Assembly (NCBI RefSeq): GCF_029238095.1
Contig: NZ_JAQWGS010000003.1
Location: 1 to 64,000 of the forward strand
Origin: Lacinutrix sp.
GTDB taxonomy: Bacteria; Bacteroidota; Bacteroidia; Flavobacteriales; Flavobacteriaceae
DNA: 64,000 bases
Direction of reading: 5' to 3'
Shown: positions 9,365 through 17,680 of the stretch, piece after piece
Numbering within the stretch: the stretch's first letter is position 1
Layout of the letters: every line of letters starts with the position of its first letter
Position numbers and translations under genes: made by a program
Notes under the pieces: generated by a model
What the model was told of the DNA's origin: nothing
Database searches by the model: none
Seen by the model: only the letters and a program-made list of their open reading frames with translations

Positions 9365-10593
9365 TGAAAAGCTTTAAACATACAATATTAGTTTTTAGCC
9401 TACTTCTTATTAGCAGTATCTCTGTATTTGCTCAAGGAGCAAAGCAAAAAGAGTTAGAGGCTAGGCGTTTAGAATTATCCAGAGAAATTCAACAAATAAA
9501 TTCATTATTATCTTCAAACCAATCTAAAAAAAAGTCTCAAATCTCTCAAATTGAAGATCTAAATCATAAACTAAGTGTTAGAGAAAACCTCATTAAAGTT
9601 ACCAATCAACAAGCCAATTTATTAACTCGAGAAATTAATAATAACCAGAAGCAAATTACTGCAAATAGAGCAGAGTTAACATTGCTAAAAGAAAGCTATG
9701 CAAGCATGTTACAAAAAGCATACAAGAATAAGAACAAACAAAGTCGTGTTATGTTTTTGTTGTCTTCAAACACTTTTAAACAAGCTTATAAACGTGTGCA
9801 GTATTTAAACCAATATGCAGATTACCAAAAAGAACAGGCAGAAAAGATTAAAGTAAAAACAAAGGATTTACAAGACGCTAACCTTAATCTTCTAGAGCAA
9901 AAAGAAGCAAAAAGTAAACTTATTGCTGAAAATAAAATTGAGCAACAAACGCTTCAGAAAGAACGTAAAGAGCACGAGGAGATTATGCAATCTATTAAAA
10001 AGGATTTAAATAAATATACTGCTCAAATTAAAGCAAAACAAAAAGAAGCTAGTCTAATAGATAGAGAAATAGATAAATTAATTAGTGAAGCTATTGCAGC
10101 CTCTAATAAAAAGGCTGGAGTAAAAACAACTACAAAATCTAAAAGTTTTGCTTTAACAGCAGAAGCTAAAGCGCTTGCAGCAGACTTTTTAGGCAATAAA
10201 GGTAAATTACCTTGGCCTGTAGAAAAAGGTGTGGTAAAACTGCGCTATGGCAAACAACCATCGCCTTTAGATAGAAACTTAACCATTAACAGTAATGGTG
10301 TGAGAATTTCTACAGCTAAAGGCGAAAAAGTACGTGCTGTTTTTAATGGTGAGGTTATGAGTATTTTAAAACCTAGACGTAGCAATCCTATTGTAATGAT
10401 TAAACATGGTAACTATATTACCACCTATCAAAACTTAGGTAAAATTTATGTTAAAACAGGAGATAAGGTAACTACTAAACAAGAAATTGGCGAGGTGTTT
10501 ACTAACCCAACTACAGGAGAAACTATTCTAAAATTTAGAATTGATAAGGATGATAAAACGCAAAACCCATCCAGCTGGATTTATAAAATGTAA
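9364..10593 (+). CDS. EnvC-like murein hydrolase activator (M23/LytM fold)
   Basis: This exported protein has 409 residues: a signal peptide (ending SVFAQ), a long coiled coil (about 25-250, rich in Gln/Lys/Glu) and a C-terminal LytM domain (about 285-409). The usual zinc ligands are missing: the H-x-G-x-D region reads NSNGVRIS and the HxH position reads LKFRI. That is the pattern of EnvC-type activators, which switch on amidases rather than cut peptidoglycan. It probably works in daughter-cell separation, in the periplasm. It overlaps the preceding stop by one base (TAATG). Confidence 0.9.
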   Translation: MKSFKHTILVFSLLLISSISVFAQGAKQKELEARRLELSREIQQINSLLSSNQSKKKSQISQIEDLNHKLSVRENLIKVTNQQANLLTREINNNQKQITANRAELTLLKESYASMLQKAYKNKNKQSRVMFLLSSNTFKQAYKRVQYLNQYADYQKEQAEKIKVKTKDLQDANLNLLEQKEAKSKLIAENKIEQQTLQKERKEHEEIMQSIKKDLNKYTAQIKAKQKEASLIDREIDKLISEAIAASNKKAGVKTTTKSKSFALTAEAKALAADFLGNKGKLPWPVEKGVVKLRYGKQPSPLDRNLTINSNGVRISTAKGEKVRAVFNGEVMSILKPRRSNPIVMIKHGNYITTYQNLGKIYVKTGDKVTTKQEIGEVFTNPTTGETILKFRIDKDDKTQNPSSWIYKM

Positions 10594-10623
10594 AATTCCT
10601 AAGAGGCAATAATCTTATTAAAT

Positions 10624-11133
10624 TTATTGAAACAATGCCTTCAATTCGGTAGCGTCGTTAGGTTTCATTTTGCCAGCTAAAACTAAACTTAATTGTTTGC
10701 GTCTTAAAGCACCTTCAAAACGTTCAATTTCTATTTTAGTTTCTGGAATTAATTCTGGAACAGGAACAGGTCTTCCCGTTTCATCTACAGCTACAAAAGT
10801 ATAAATAGCTTCGTTGGCTTTCGCTTTTACACCAGATTCTCTGTCTTCAATCCAAACGTCTATATAAATTTCCATCGAGCTTTTAAAAGCGCGAGAGACT
10901 TTAGCATCTACAGTAACAACACTTCCTAATGGAATAGCACGATTAAAAGCCACGTGATTTACAGAAGCGGTTACAACAATACGTCTAGAATGACGACGCG
11001 CACTAATTCCAGCAGCACGATCCATTCTAGCAAGCAGTTCGCCACCAAAAAGATTATTAATTGGGTTGGTTTCACCAGTTAAAACCATATCTGTCATTAT
11101 TGTTCTTGAGTGTTTTGCTGTTCTTGCTTCCAT
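10624..11133 (-). CDS. Acyl-CoA thioesterase (hotdog fold)
   Basis: This 169-residue hotdog-fold protein is of the YciA/ACOT type, with TGETNPINNLFGGELLARMDRAAGISARRH and the conserved region VNHVAFNRAIPLGSVVTVDAKV. It hydrolyses acyl-CoA to free acid and CoA in the cytoplasm. It is a single-gene unit on the minus strand with a CAAAGGTA (TACCTTTG) promoter about 80 bases upstream. A perfect 22-bp palindrome lies between promoter and start. Chain-length preference cannot be inferred. Confidence 0.92.
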   Translation of the reverse strand: MEARTAKHSRTIMTDMVLTGETNPINNLFGGELLARMDRAAGISARRHSRRIVVTASVNHVAFNRAIPLGSVVTVDAKVSRAFKSSMEIYIDVWIEDRESGVKAKANEAIYTFVAVDETGRPVPVPELIPETKIEIERFEGALRRKQLSLVLAGKMKPNDATELKALFQ

Positions 11134-11150
11134 AGAAAATGATTATTTTT

Positions 11151-11172
11151 GATTTTCGCCTAGGCGAAAATC
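11151..11172. promoter_or_regulatory. Perfect 22-bp palindrome in thioesterase leader
   Basis: GATTTTCGCCT followed by AGGCGAAAATC is a perfect inverted repeat with no spacer, 18 bases upstream of the thioesterase start and downstream of its probable promoter. It could be an operator, an mRNA hairpin near the ribosome site, or one of the short intergenic palindromes found elsewhere in the window. Confidence 0.5.
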
Positions 11173-11214
11173 CATATGCAATACCTTCAGAATGTTTTCT
11201 AAAAATATTAACCA

Positions 11215-11222
11215 CAAAGGTA
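11215..11222 (-). promoter_or_regulatory. Probable -7 promoter element for thioesterase
   Basis: CAAAGGTA on the plus strand reads TACCTTTG on the minus strand, an exact match to the Bacteroidota -7 consensus TAnnTTTG. It gives a leader of about 75 bases to the start at 11133. No good -33 TTTG was seen. Confidence 0.5.
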
Positions 11223-11272
11223 AACCGATTTAGAATTTCAGCCTTAAGATTTAGGAAAATTTAAGAGAAAGT

Positions 11273-12223
11273 TTAGTCTAGTGCTTTAACTAACAACCAC
11301 GCGTTTTCATTATCGCTTTGTCTAACACTTTTTAACTCACGTAATGCTTCGTTTCTATCACTAAAACTAGAATAAACTACTTGGTGTAAGCCGTATTTAT
11401 TAGTTCCAATTTTTCTAGCTTTAAAACCTAAGGCTTTAAGTTCAGAAACTTTTTTATCGCAGTTTGCTTCAACTCTAAAGGCGCCAGCTACAATATGGTA
11501 GTTTCCAGATTGCTTACTTACATTTAAAGTAGCAGCTGGTAAAGGATTACTAATAATAAAAGTAGCTTCTTGAATTTTAGTTTCTAACTGTGCATTCGCT
11601 TCTTCTTGAGCAATTTCGTTTTGAGCGTTAATCTCGTTTACATAATAATTACCAGAAACTAAACCTCCTAGTGTAAGCGCTATTAAAGCAACAGCAGCAT
11701 ATTTAAGATAAGGTTTGGTGGTTTTTGAAGCCGAACGTTTTTCTGGAGTTATGGTTAAAGGAATAACTTTTTCAATAGCTTCAACCTCTTCCTTGTAAAC
11801 TTCACGCGAAACAGCTGGAGAAACAAATTGAGACAATCCAAAAGCATCCGTTAAATAGTTTAAGTGGTAACTTGGGTTAAACTCTATTTTACTATGGTTA
11901 TTAAGTTTTAACTCACCAATATTTTCAAGTGAAATGGTTTCACCTTGTGTTAAATTAGATTTTAACACTTTTACACGTTTTGCAATTTTTTCTGTGGCAG
12001 TTTCGTATTGAATTTTTTCCACATCAGCAATATAACGCGCTAACAAGCCATCGTTATTTTGAATTTGCTCGTTAAACAATAATTGTTTTTTTGGTGGATA
12101 AAATGCATTAGTAGATTCATGAACAGTTGCCGAAACACGTTGTGATAAAAAAGCACCAAACTCAGGCACAGTAACACATTCGTAACGGTATAATAAATCG
12201 CTTATGTAAGTTTCTAATTGCAT
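11273..12223 (-). CDS. HU-CCDC81/SPOR-domain membrane protein
   Basis: This 316-residue protein has three parts. An N-terminal domain (about 1-140) resembles the HU-like CCDC81 domain (YISDLLYRYECVTVPEFGAFLS). A single membrane segment follows (about 172-190, YLKYAAVALIALTLGGLVSG). A C-terminal SPOR domain (about 240-316, GNYHIVAGAFRVEANCDKKVSELKALG) would bind denuded peptidoglycan at division sites. The topology puts the HU-like part in the cytoplasm. Exact function is unknown. The probable promoter lies only six bases upstream, implying a leaderless mRNA. Confidence 0.88.
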   Translation of the reverse strand: MQLETYISDLLYRYECVTVPEFGAFLSQRVSATVHESTNAFYPPKKQLLFNEQIQNNDGLLARYIADVEKIQYETATEKIAKRVKVLKSNLTQGETISLENIGELKLNNHSKIEFNPSYHLNYLTDAFGLSQFVSPAVSREVYKEEVEAIEKVIPLTITPEKRSASKTTKPYLKYAAVALIALTLGGLVSGNYYVNEINAQNEIAQEEANAQLETKIQEATFIISNPLPAATLNVSKQSGNYHIVAGAFRVEANCDKKVSELKALGFKARKIGTNKYGLHQVVYSSFSDRNEALRELKSVRQSDNENAWLLVKALD

Positions 12224-12228
12224 AAAAA

Positions 12229-12236
12229 CAAAGTTA
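12229..12236 (-). promoter_or_regulatory. Probable promoter for the HU/SPOR gene, leaderless
   Basis: CAAAGTTA on the plus strand is TAACTTTG on the minus strand, matching TAnnTTTG. It ends six bases before the start codon at 12223, so transcription would begin at or next to the ATG. Confidence 0.45.
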
Positions 12237-12327
12237 ATATTTTTTGTTACCTAATAAAATATAGTCGCTATTAGTTATTAACACCATGAAAATTCTTTTA
12301 TTGTAGTCTCAAAATCAATGAAATAAA

Positions 12328-13431
12328 ATGACAGAAAATAATTTGCTTTACACTTTAGCGTTACAAAACGTCACTAAAATAGGCGATGTTACTGCCAAAA
12401 AGCTCATTTCGCATTGTGGTTCAGCAGAAGCTGTGCTTAAAGAAAAGAAGCAAAATTTGTTAAAAATTGACGGTATTGGTAGTGTAACAATTTCAGATTT
12501 ATTTAACCGAAATCACCTTGAAGCCGCAGAAGCTGAGCTTAAATTTATTAAATCAGAAAGCATAAAAGCACACTATTTTAATTCTGAAACTTATCCTGAA
12601 AGACTTAAACATTGCATCGATAGTCCTATTTTACTTTTTGAAGCTGGAAATATTAACCTTAACAAAAAACACATAATTAGTGTTGTTGGTGCTCGAAAAA
12701 TAACCACTTCTGGAATTGCCTTTTGCGAAAAACTAGTGGAAGAACTCGCCATTTATAACCCAGTAATTGTATCTGGTTTTGCTTATGGTACAGACATTAC
12801 AGCACAAAAAGCAGCAATAAAACACAATTTACAAACCATAGGTTGTTTGGCTCATGGTTTAAACCAAATTTACCCTAAAACGCATAAAAAATATATGGCT
12901 GAGGTGGAGAATAATGGTGGTTTTTATACCGATTTTTGGAGTACAGCAGCTTTTGATCGCAATAATTTTTTAAAACGTAATCGTATAATTGCTGGTATAA
13001 GTGAAGCAACTATTGTTATAGAAAGTGCAGAAAAAGGAGGAAGTTTAGTAACAGCAGATATTGCAAATTCTTATAATCGCGAGGTGTTTGCAGTTCCTGG
13101 TCGCACTACAGATTCGCAAAGTGTTGGCTGCAATAATTTAATAAAACAACAGAAAGCACATTTACTCTCCACACCTTTAGATGTACCATACTTACTCAAT
13201 TGGCAATTAGAAGATACTATAAAACCTGTTGTACAAAAACAATTGTTTGTAGAACTTGATGAAAAAGAAAAAGTAATCTACAATTACCTAAAAGATAACG
13301 ATAAGCAAATGCTTGACATTATTGCTTTACACTGCAATATGCCAACTTTTAAAATTGCTGGTTTGTTGTTAAATATGGAATTAAAAGGTGTGGTGAGACC
13401 TTTGCCTGGGAAATTGTTTGAGGTTATTTAG
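12328..13431 (+). CDS. dprA: DNA-processing protein DprA
   Basis: The product has 367 residues: an N-terminal helix-hairpin-helix region (about 1-75), the Rossmann-like DprA core (about 110-290) with SVVGARKITTSG, VSGFAYGTDITAQKAA and FLKRNRIIAGIS, then a C-terminal winged-helix part. DprA loads RecA onto incoming single-stranded DNA during natural transformation. Other competence genes are not in the window, though recA lies 5 kb away. It ends in a short palindromic intergenic repeat shared with a convergent gene. Confidence 0.96.
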   Translation: MTENNLLYTLALQNVTKIGDVTAKKLISHCGSAEAVLKEKKQNLLKIDGIGSVTISDLFNRNHLEAAEAELKFIKSESIKAHYFNSETYPERLKHCIDSPILLFEAGNINLNKKHIISVVGARKITTSGIAFCEKLVEELAIYNPVIVSGFAYGTDITAQKAAIKHNLQTIGCLAHGLNQIYPKTHKKYMAEVENNGGFYTDFWSTAAFDRNNFLKRNRIIAGISEATIVIESAEKGGSLVTADIANSYNREVFAVPGRTTDSQSVGCNNLIKQQKAHLLSTPLDVPYLLNWQLEDTIKPVVQKQLFVELDEKEKVIYNYLKDNDKQMLDIIALHCNMPTFKIAGLLLNMELKGVVRPLPGKLFEVI

Positions 13432-13437
13432 GCTGTC

Positions 13438-13457
13438 ATTCCTGCGAAGGCAGGAAT
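13438..13457. repeat. Short palindromic intergenic repeat (copy 1)
   Basis: ATTCCTGC, a four-base loop GAAG, then GCAGGAAT form an 8-bp stem between two convergent genes. The flanking GTC...CT matches the inverted copy at 27498-27521 and a degenerate copy at 13986-14006. It may also serve as a two-way terminator. Confidence 0.6.
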
Positions 13458-13462
13458 CTATT

Positions 13463-13933
13463 TTATTTTTTCTGAGAAGTATTAATCTTTTTTCTACTAT
13501 TAAAAGCTTTTAAAAATTCGCCTTCAAGTTTGCTTTTATGTTTTCCTTCTTTATATGGATCTTTAAACAGGTAATCCTCGAATGTTAGTTCATCTCCAAT
13601 TATTCTTTTATAAATTATAAAACTACCATCTATTAATTCAAAAGAGATAACATTTTCATTGATATATTGAATATTTGAATGTTTGATGTTTTCATCATTA
13701 ATTATTAAATAAAGGACATTTTTTTCTTGAGTGTAAAAATATTCAATATTAAAACCATAAATATCTTGATAGACACTAATAACTTTATCAGAGATAAAAA
13801 TTTCTTTATATGTAAAACCTTCTAAACCTTTATGTGGTGACAAATACCAATTACCTGTAATATCAATTTCTTTCTCTTGAGCATTACAAGAAAAAACTAG
13901 AAGTATTACAAGTATTGAAAGAAAGTGTTTCAT
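13463..13933 (-). CDS. Hypothetical lipoprotein
   Basis: This 156-residue lipoprotein has a signal peptide ending VFSC (Cys16). The mature chain has alternating polar/aromatic segments (GNWYLSPHKGL, EIFISDKVISVYQDIYGFNIEYFYTQ) that suggest a small beta barrel, perhaps lipocalin-like. I do not recognise the family and propose no function. The gene stands alone, flanked on both sides by short palindromic repeats. Confidence 0.75.
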   Translation of the reverse strand: MKHFLSILVILLVFSCNAQEKEIDITGNWYLSPHKGLEGFTYKEIFISDKVISVYQDIYGFNIEYFYTQEKNVLYLIINDENIKHSNIQYINENVISFELIDGSFIIYKRIIGDELTFEDYLFKDPYKEGKHKSKLEGEFLKAFNSRKKINTSQKK

Positions 13934-13985
13934 AATTAATTAGTAGTAAAAGAATTAAATATGTTACTAAAATTATTTGTTCGTG

Positions 13986-14006
13986 GATCCTGCTTTCACA
14001 GGAATA
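13986..14006. repeat. Degenerate palindromic repeat (copy 2)
   Basis: GGATCCTGCTTTCACAGGAAT resembles the copy-1 element read on the opposite strand (AGATTCCTGCTTTCGCAGGAAT expected), with a few mismatches. It lies between the lipoprotein gene and trpS. Confidence 0.4.
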
Positions 14007-14012
14007 TAAGAA

Positions 14013-14981
14013 TTAATACCCAACTTTACCTCTCACACGCTCTAAAACAACGTCTGCAATAAGCTTTGCTTTTTCTGCACCTTTAGCTAAAGCTTCATCT
14101 ATTTTATTAAGGTTATTCATATAAAAATCATAACGCTCACGTTGAGTTTTAAACGTTTTTAAAATCAATTCAAACAAGGCTTGTTTAGCATGACCATAAC
14201 CATAATTACCATTTGTGTAATTGGCTTTCATGGTTGTTATTTCAGCTTCAGAAGCTAATAAACTATAAATAGCAAAGCAATTACAGGTTGTCCAGTCTTT
14301 TGGGTCTTCAAGTGGAGTACTATCGGTTTCAATACTCATTATTTGTTTACGTAGTTTTTTTTCCGGTAAAAAAATATTGATGATATTGCCTTTACTTTTA
14401 CTCATTTTTGCACCATCTGTTCCTGGAATAAGCATGGTTTCTTTTTGTATTTCTGCTTTTGGAAGGACAAAAGTTTCTCCCATTTTTGCATGAAAACGTG
14501 AAGCAACATCACGTGTCATTTCTATATGCTGTTCTTGGTCTTTTCCAACTGGGATAATTTCGGCATCATACAACAAAATATCTGCAGCCATTAATATTGG
14601 GTAGGTAAACAAACCAGAGTTTACATCTTCTAACCTATCTGCTTTGTCTTTAAAACTATGTGCTAATGTTAGGCGTTGAAAAGGAAAAAAGCAGCTTAAA
14701 TACCAAGAGAGTTCTGTTACTTGAGGCACGTCGCTTTGTCTGTAAAACACTGTTTTTTCTATATCTAATCCAAAAGCCAACCATGTTGCTGCTGTAGAAT
14801 ACGTATTGTGTCTTAATGTTGCACCATCTTTAATTTGCGTTAACGAATGCATGTCTGCAATAAATAAAAACGAATTGTTTTTTTCGTCTTTAGACATTTC
14901 TATTGCTGGCATTAATGCACCTAATATGTTTCCTAAATGTGGTGTTCCTGTGCTTTGTATTCCTGTAAGTATTCTTGCCAT
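14013..14981 (-). CDS. trpS: Tryptophan-tRNA ligase
   Basis: This class I aminoacyl-tRNA synthetase has 322 residues from the ATG at 14981. That start gives the family's usual MARILTGIQSTGTPHLGN, in which GTPHLGN is the HIGH-type motif; an in-frame ATG four codons upstream is less likely. KMSKS is intact (GAKMSKSKGN). It charges tRNA-Trp in the cytoplasm. It has its own promoter with a good -33/-7 pair and is divergent from the acyltransferase gene. Confidence 0.96.
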   Translation of the reverse strand: MARILTGIQSTGTPHLGNILGALMPAIEMSKDEKNNSFLFIADMHSLTQIKDGATLRHNTYSTAATWLAFGLDIEKTVFYRQSDVPQVTELSWYLSCFFPFQRLTLAHSFKDKADRLEDVNSGLFTYPILMAADILLYDAEIIPVGKDQEQHIEMTRDVASRFHAKMGETFVLPKAEIQKETMLIPGTDGAKMSKSKGNIINIFLPEKKLRKQIMSIETDSTPLEDPKDWTTCNCFAIYSLLASEAEITTMKANYTNGNYGYGHAKQALFELILKTFKTQRERYDFYMNNLNKIDEALAKGAEKAKLIADVVLERVRGKVGY

Positions 14982-15041
14982 GGCATTTCCCATGAAAATG
15001 GGAATCTGTTTAAATTAAACTTCATTTTAATTCTTGAGAAA

Positions 15042-15075
15042 CAAAGGTATTTTTTTTCAATTAAAATAGCTCAAA
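15042..15075 (-). promoter_or_regulatory. trpS promoter (-33 TTTG, -7 TACCTTTG)
   Basis: On the minus strand TTTG (plus 15072-15075) is followed after 22 bases by TACCTTTG (plus 15042-15049), matching the Bacteroidota TTTG/TAnnTTTG promoter. The leader to the trpS start is about 55 bases. Confidence 0.6.
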
Positions 15076-15084
15076 ACAATTGTG

Positions 15085-15092
15085 TATTTTTG
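15085..15092 (+). promoter_or_regulatory. Probable promoter for acyltransferase, leaderless
   Basis: TATTTTTG matches TAnnTTTG and ends six bases before the ATG at 15099, so the transcript would start at or just before the start codon. It is back to back with the trpS promoter. Confidence 0.45.
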
Positions 15093-15098
15093 GCGCTT

Positions 15099-15842
15099 AT
15101 GATTGTATTTAAATACATTTTTTGGGTCTTGTATCGCATTTGGTTTTATATTATGGTGGCTTTGCCTATTATTATTATGTTTCCATTGCTAATAATCTCT
15201 ATTTTAAAAGAGACTTGGTATCCTTATTTTTTTAAATTAGCGCGTATTTGGGCCAGAGTTATTTTAATTGGCATGGGTTTTAATACTAAAATTATTAGAG
15301 AACAAAATCCTAGTAAAGATAAAAGCTACATGTTTATAGCTAACCATACGTCTATGGCAGATATTATGCTCATGTTAGTCACGGTAAAAAATCCTTTTGT
15401 TTTTGTTGGTAAAGCTGAATTATCAAAGATTCCATTATTTGGTTTTTTTTATAAGCGTACTTGTATTTTGGTAGACAGAAGTAGTGCGAAAAGCAGACAA
15501 GCTGTTTTTTTAAGAGCACAAAGACGATTAAAACAAGGTTTAAGTATTTGTATTTTCCCTGAAGGTTTAGTGCCAGACGAAGACATTTTACTTGCAGATT
15601 TTAAAGATGGTGCTTTTCGTCTAGCCATTAATCACCAAATACCAATAGTACCTATTACTTTTGCAGATAACAAAACACGTTTTTCTTATACTTTTTTTAG
15701 TGGTGGTCCAGGAAGAATGAGAGCTAAAATTCACAAATTTATAGAAACAAAAGATTTAACAATTAAAGACACTTCTATAATACGAGAGCAGTCTAAAGCT
15801 TTAATTTATAATCAATTAATTGAATTTTCTTATCCTAAATAA
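15099..15842 (+). CDS. 1-acyl-sn-glycerol-3-phosphate acyltransferase (PlsC family)
   Basis: This 247-residue protein has N-terminal hydrophobic segments, the acyltransferase motif I NHTSMAD (HX4D) and motif III FPEGLVPD. It adds an acyl chain to lysophosphatidic acid, or a related lysolipid, at the inner membrane. ATG 15099 was chosen because the frame upstream runs antisense into trpS, crosses the promoters, and shows no protein-like sequence. A second PlsC homologue is at 52943-53680, so the two may differ in substrate. Confidence 0.92.
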   Translation: MIVFKYIFWVLYRIWFYIMVALPIIIMFPLLIISILKETWYPYFFKLARIWARVILIGMGFNTKIIREQNPSKDKSYMFIANHTSMADIMLMLVTVKNPFVFVGKAELSKIPLFGFFYKRTCILVDRSSAKSRQAVFLRAQRRLKQGLSICIFPEGLVPDEDILLADFKDGAFRLAINHQIPIVPITFADNKTRFSYTFFSGGPGRMRAKIHKFIETKDLTIKDTSIIREQSKALIYNQLIEFSYPK

Positions 15843-15847
15843 ATTAA

Positions 15848-15876
15848 AAAAGCTGCTCTAGCGAAGAGCAGCTTTT
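15848..15876. terminator. Two-way terminator between convergent genes
   Basis: AAAAGCTGCTCT (15848-15859) pairs with AGAGCAGCTTTT (15865-15876) over a five-base loop. Flanking A and T runs allow it to work for both the acyltransferase (+) and the anti-sigma gene (-). Confidence 0.8.
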
Positions 15877-15931
15877 AAATCATCATAGGTGTTATAAAGT
15901 AGTAGTCTAACCAACTAAAATAACCTAAAAC

Positions 15932-17680
15932 TTAAAATTTATAACTAAAACCAGTATAAACACCAATGATGTATGGTCTAAAGTTTCCAGACGTTTCGCT
16001 GTAAGCATTAATTTGATACTTGAAAGTAGGCTCTAAATTAAACTTAAAAGCTTTATTAAATTTATAATCTAAACCTATTCCTGCATTTGCACTAAAGCTT
16101 AAATTGTTAATATTATTGGCTTCGCCAATTTTTGTTTTTCTATTATCTACTTCGGTAACAACTTCATTATCACTTAAAATAAAAGTGCTAAAACCTCCAA
16201 TTAAGTTAACTCCCAAACGTTTATTAACTACTGCATATTCAAGTTCTAAAGGCACTTCGAAATAGCTTATTCTTTGGCTTAATGCTGCGTTAAGATCGTC
16301 GTTTATAAAATTGTCTATTTGTTGTATAGATAAACTGTTAGAGCTTAACACAGATATGTTTTGTCCATTACTTGTTGGAATAAAATCTATATTTCTTAAT
16401 GGAGTACTACTTGGAGTATTTGTAACGTTTTCGTAAACAATAACATTAGCAGTATCGTAACTTATATTAAGTTTATTTACTCCTGAACGCACTCTTAACC
16501 TATTGTTTAAAGCATAACCAACATTAACACCATAACTTGTGTTAATCTCTCCGTTTTTAGTATTATCGATAAATTGATCGTGAATGTGAGATCCTTTGCC
16601 AAGAGTATTATAGTAAACAGGTGCAGCATTTGCATTTACTGACCACCTGTCTACGTTTTCTTCTTCTTTTTCATCAAGATCTTCTATCTTGGCAAGAGCC
16701 TCTTCGATGGTGTTAGACGAGTTTGCGCTGTCTGGTTCCATCTTTTTTTCTTCTTCTTTTTCTTTTTCTTTATCACTATTAGTTGTCGCAACTACTGTAT
16801 TAGATATTGCATTATTGGTATTTATAGTATTTGTATCTATAGTATTTTTATTGTTTAGGTTATTGTCATTATTAATGGTACTGTTTGAACTTATGTTCTT
16901 TGTAACATTATTGTTAGAAATAGTACTCTCTAAATTATTTTCGTTTGTTAGTCTAGTGTTGTTGTTTGTTGAATTTTTATTATTTGTAACTACACTATTA
17001 TTATTGATAGCTGAATTAGGATTTAAGTTATTAGAAACTGAACTATCTTTTTTATCTTTTGAATTACGTTGCGCAATAGATTGAGAATCCTTAGAGGTAT
17101 TTAAATCTACTTTATTTATTGAAGTTGTAACAAGATTATTGAAATTCTTTTTATTCGGACTTGCAACATAGTTAATAGTGTTTGCAGTATTTTGATTTGA
17201 AACACCTTCTGTATTTAATGCTTTAGAATTTAAAGAATTAACATTGTCTTTGTTGGTTTGTATGTTATGCTTGCTTTTAGACTTATCATCAATTACAACA
17301 GATTTATTTTCTAATAAATTATATTCACTACTTTTGGAATTAGTCTTTTCTGAGGTGTTTATTGTATTATTAGAAACACTATTTATGGTCTTGGTATTAG
17401 ATGTGTTAGGTGTTGTGTTTTCTAGATTAGTATCTACAACATTTGTATTATTGTTTTCTTTATCATTGTTATTAAATGCTAAATTTCCAATGGTAAACAA
17501 TAAAACTAATGCTGCAGCAATACTTGCAAAACGTAACCAAAGCGGTAATACTTTTTTTGGTTTTTGTTGTGGCTGTTCCATTTTATTTTGAATGCCAGAC
17601 CACACATTACTGCTTGGCTTAGCTTCAAAATCCTTAAACTTTTCTTGAAAAAGTCTATCTATATGTTTTTTTTCACTCAT
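15932..17680 (-). CDS. Anti-sigma-like membrane protein with Asn-rich linker and outer-membrane-barrel-like C-terminus
   Basis: This 582-residue protein has a cytoplasmic N-terminus (1-48: DRLFQEKFKDFEAKPSSNVW), one membrane helix (about 49-68), a long linker (about 70-300) dominated by Asn, Ser, Thr and Lys, an acidic stretch, and a C-terminal domain (about 340-582) resembling small outer-membrane beta-barrel proteins (YGVNVGYALNNRLRVRSG, ending YTGFSYKF). Its start overlaps the sigma-factor stop as TAATG, so it is most likely the cognate anti-sigma factor. How a barrel-like domain is used downstream of an inner-membrane helix is unclear; it may be periplasmic. Confidence 0.8.
   Translation of the reverse strand: MSEKKHIDRLFQEKFKDFEAKPSSNVWSGIQNKMEQPQQKPKKVLPLWLRFASIAAALVLLFTIGNLAFNNNDKENNNTNVVDTNLENTTPNTSNTKTINSVSNNTINTSEKTNSKSSEYNLLENKSVVIDDKSKSKHNIQTNKDNVNSLNSKALNTEGVSNQNTANTINYVASPNKKNFNNLVTTSINKVDLNTSKDSQSIAQRNSKDKKDSSVSNNLNPNSAINNNSVVTNNKNSTNNNTRLTNENNLESTISNNNVTKNISSNSTINNDNNLNNKNTIDTNTINTNNAISNTVVATTNSDKEKEKEEEKKMEPDSANSSNTIEEALAKIEDLDEKEEENVDRWSVNANAAPVYYNTLGKGSHIHDQFIDNTKNGEINTSYGVNVGYALNNRLRVRSGVNKLNISYDTANVIVYENVTNTPSSTPLRNIDFIPTSNGQNISVLSSNSLSIQQIDNFINDDLNAALSQRISYFEVPLELEYAVVNKRLGVNLIGGFSTFILSDNEVVTEVDNRKTKIGEANNINNLSFSANAGIGLDYKFNKAFKFNLEPTFKYQINAYSETSGNFRPYIIGVYTGFSYKF

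Noticed and set aside
14937-15098. N-terminal extension of the PlsC gene
   Set aside because: It runs antisense into trpS and across both divergent promoters; protein-like sequence begins at ATG 15099.
16689-17084. Hydrophobic plus-strand ORF opposite the anti-sigma gene
   Set aside because: It is the mirror of the Asn-rich linker: AAC/AAT codons read as Val/Ile/Leu on the other strand. The same holds for 17244-17591.
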